6,635 nt of DNA from an uncultured Burkholderiales bacterium (GTDB lineage Bacteria > Pseudomonadota > Gammaproteobacteria > Burkholderiales > Burkholderiaceae_D). Position numbers and translations under genes: made by a program. The notes under the pieces were generated by a model that had not been told where the DNA came from, searched no databases, and worked only from the letters and a program-made list of their open reading frames with translations. Shown piece by piece: positions 5,953 to 6,635 of this stretch. The stretch is taken from contig CAIVDH010000159.1 of NCBI GenBank assembly GCA_903904635.1, positions 1 through 6,635 of the forward strand, read 5' to 3'. Numbering within the stretch: position 1 is the stretch's first letter; every line of letters begins with the position of its first letter.

Positions 5953-5982
5953 GAAAACAGCCCGCAACAGCGGGCCGTTTTC
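5953..5982 (-). terminator. Rho-independent terminator after gltD
   Basis: Stem GAAAAC-A-GCCCGC, loop AACA, GCGGGC-C-GTTTTC: twelve base pairs with one A·C mismatch (G·T on the transcribed side). The minus-strand transcript has a GC-rich stem followed by GTTTTC. It lies about 90 nt after the gltD stop and about 100 nt before mlaF, so it separates the two transcription units. The near-symmetry means it could also stop plus-strand transcripts. Confidence 0.8.
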
Positions 5983-6072
5983 CATTACCCAGACAAACCC
6001 AAGAATCTGTCTGCATCACGCCAGGCAAATTTAAGTTGGCATTGTGGTGAGCTACTCTGAGCTTTCGTGAGT

Positions 6073-6635
6073 TTAACGCGGCAGTACCGATACCCCCATC
6101 AAAAATTCATCGACTGCGCGCGCGCATTGCCTACCTTCACGTATCGCCCACACCACCAACGACTGACCACGACGCACATCACCTGCCGCAAAAACCTGCG
6201 CCTGGGATGTGTGATAACAACCCTCACCATCGGTGGTTGCTTTTGCATTGCCGCGCGCGTCTTTGTCTATACCAAATGCGTCTAATATCGTAGCCACTGG
6301 TGAGACAAAACCCATGGCCAGCAATACCAAATCGGCTTGCATTTCAAATTCGGAATTTGGCACTTCGACCATCTTGCCGTCTTTCCACTCCACACGAGCA
6401 GCAATCAGTTTTTCCACTTTGCCGTTTTTACCTTCAAAACGTTTGGTTGCTACTGCCCAGTCACGCTCACAACCTTCTTCATGCGAAGACGAGGTGCGCA
6501 TTTTGGTTGGCCAATAAGGCCATACCAGCGGCTTGTTTTCAACTTCCGGTGGCTGTGGCATTAATTCAAATTGCGCAACCGATGCTGCACCATGACGATT
6601 AGAGGTACCCACACAATCTGAACCAGTATCGCCGC
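6073..6635 (-). CDS. gltD: Glutamate synthase (NADPH) small subunit, C-terminal part (cut by window edge)
   Basis: The last 186 residues of GltD, the FAD/Fe-S subunit that passes electrons from NADPH to the large subunit GltB, which makes glutamate from glutamine and 2-oxoglutarate. The visible part opens inside the NADPH-binding Rossmann motif (GDTGSDC, residues 1-7 of the fragment). It continues with [21 protein letters not shown] and [16 protein letters not shown], typical of bacterial GltD, and ends with the second FAD-contact motif [17 protein letters not shown] (148-164) followed by REGRQCA. The full protein is normally about 470-490 residues, so roughly the first 60% lies outside the window; gltB is expected further upstream. 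An in-frame GTG at 6612 is not the real start, because homologous sequence continues through it to the window edge. The stop is TAA, with a terminator about 90 nt downstream. Confidence 0.96.
   Translation of the reverse strand, partial: GDTGSDCVGTSNRHGAASVAQFELMPQPPEVENKPLVWPYWPTKMRTSSSHEEGCERDWAVATKRFEGKNGKVEKLIAARVEWKDGKMVEVPNSEFEMQADLVLLAMGFVSPVATILDAFGIDKDARGNAKATTDGEGCYHTSQAQVFAAGDVRRGQSLVVWAIREGRQCARAVDEFLMGVSVLPR

Noticed and set aside
5990..6013. Inverted repeat CAGACA-N12-TGTCTG between gltD and its terminator
   Set aside because: Only six base pairs with a 12-nt loop and no T-run. This is weak next to the strong hairpin at 5953-5982 and could easily occur by chance.
6073..6612. 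Treating the gltD fragment as a complete short gene starting at GTG 6612
   Set aside because: Codons upstream of the GTG to the window edge encode GDTGSDC, part of the conserved NADPH-binding motif, so the gene continues beyond the window.
1..6635. CRISPR arrays, tRNA or rRNA genes, insertion sequences, phage or defence genes
   Set aside because: No repeat-spacer periodicity, RNA-gene-like sequence, transposase or other mobile-element signs were found. All substantial coding space is filled by housekeeping envelope and nitrogen-assimilation genes.

Overview
The window is a single-direction stretch of a proteobacterial chromosome. Every supportable gene is read from the minus strand, so in transcription order it runs from position 6635 down to position 1. 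Protein similarity to known families, the gene order gltD – mla genes – YadGH-type exporter – BolA-like gene, and the moderate base composition suggest a betaproteobacterium, perhaps of the Nitrosomonadales/Methylophilaceae type. That lineage call is an inference from family knowledge, not from a database search.

Layout in transcription order. (1) 6635-6073: the C-terminal part of glutamate synthase small subunit (gltD), cut by the window edge. (2) 6072-5853: an intergenic stretch with a strong symmetric terminator hairpin (5953-5982), then a dyad and a possible -10 element in front of the next operon. (3) 5852-1966: a complete set of Mla (maintenance of outer-membrane lipid asymmetry) genes in the order mlaF, mlaE, mlaD, mlaA, mlaC, mlaB. 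(4) 1965-1789: an intergenic stretch with an exact TATAAT and a near-perfect 13-bp direct repeat. (5) 1788-125: an ATPase and membrane subunit of an ABC-2 type transporter resembling E. coli YadG/YadH. (6) 84-1: the first 28 codons of a BolA/IbaG-like protein, cut by the window edge. No stretch over 300 bases lacks a gene; the longest are 5853-6072 (220 bp), 2879-3049 (171 bp) and 1789-1965 (177 bp).

How the genes work together. MlaA is the outer-membrane lipoprotein that takes mislocalised phospholipid from the outer leaflet. MlaC is the soluble periplasmic lipid carrier. MlaD (MCE ring), MlaE (permease), MlaF (ATPase) and MlaB (STAS regulator) form the inner-membrane complex. The whole pathway is therefore encoded in one cluster, including mlaA, which is unlinked in E. 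coli. Three gene pairs overlap by ATGA (mlaF/mlaE, mlaD/mlaA, ABC ATPase/permease), which points to translational coupling.

The window does not contain an obviously new system. The part worth attention is the uncharacterised exporter pair placed exactly between mlaB and the ibaG-like gene, which are adjacent in E. coli. It appears to have its own promoter and repeated putative operator sites.
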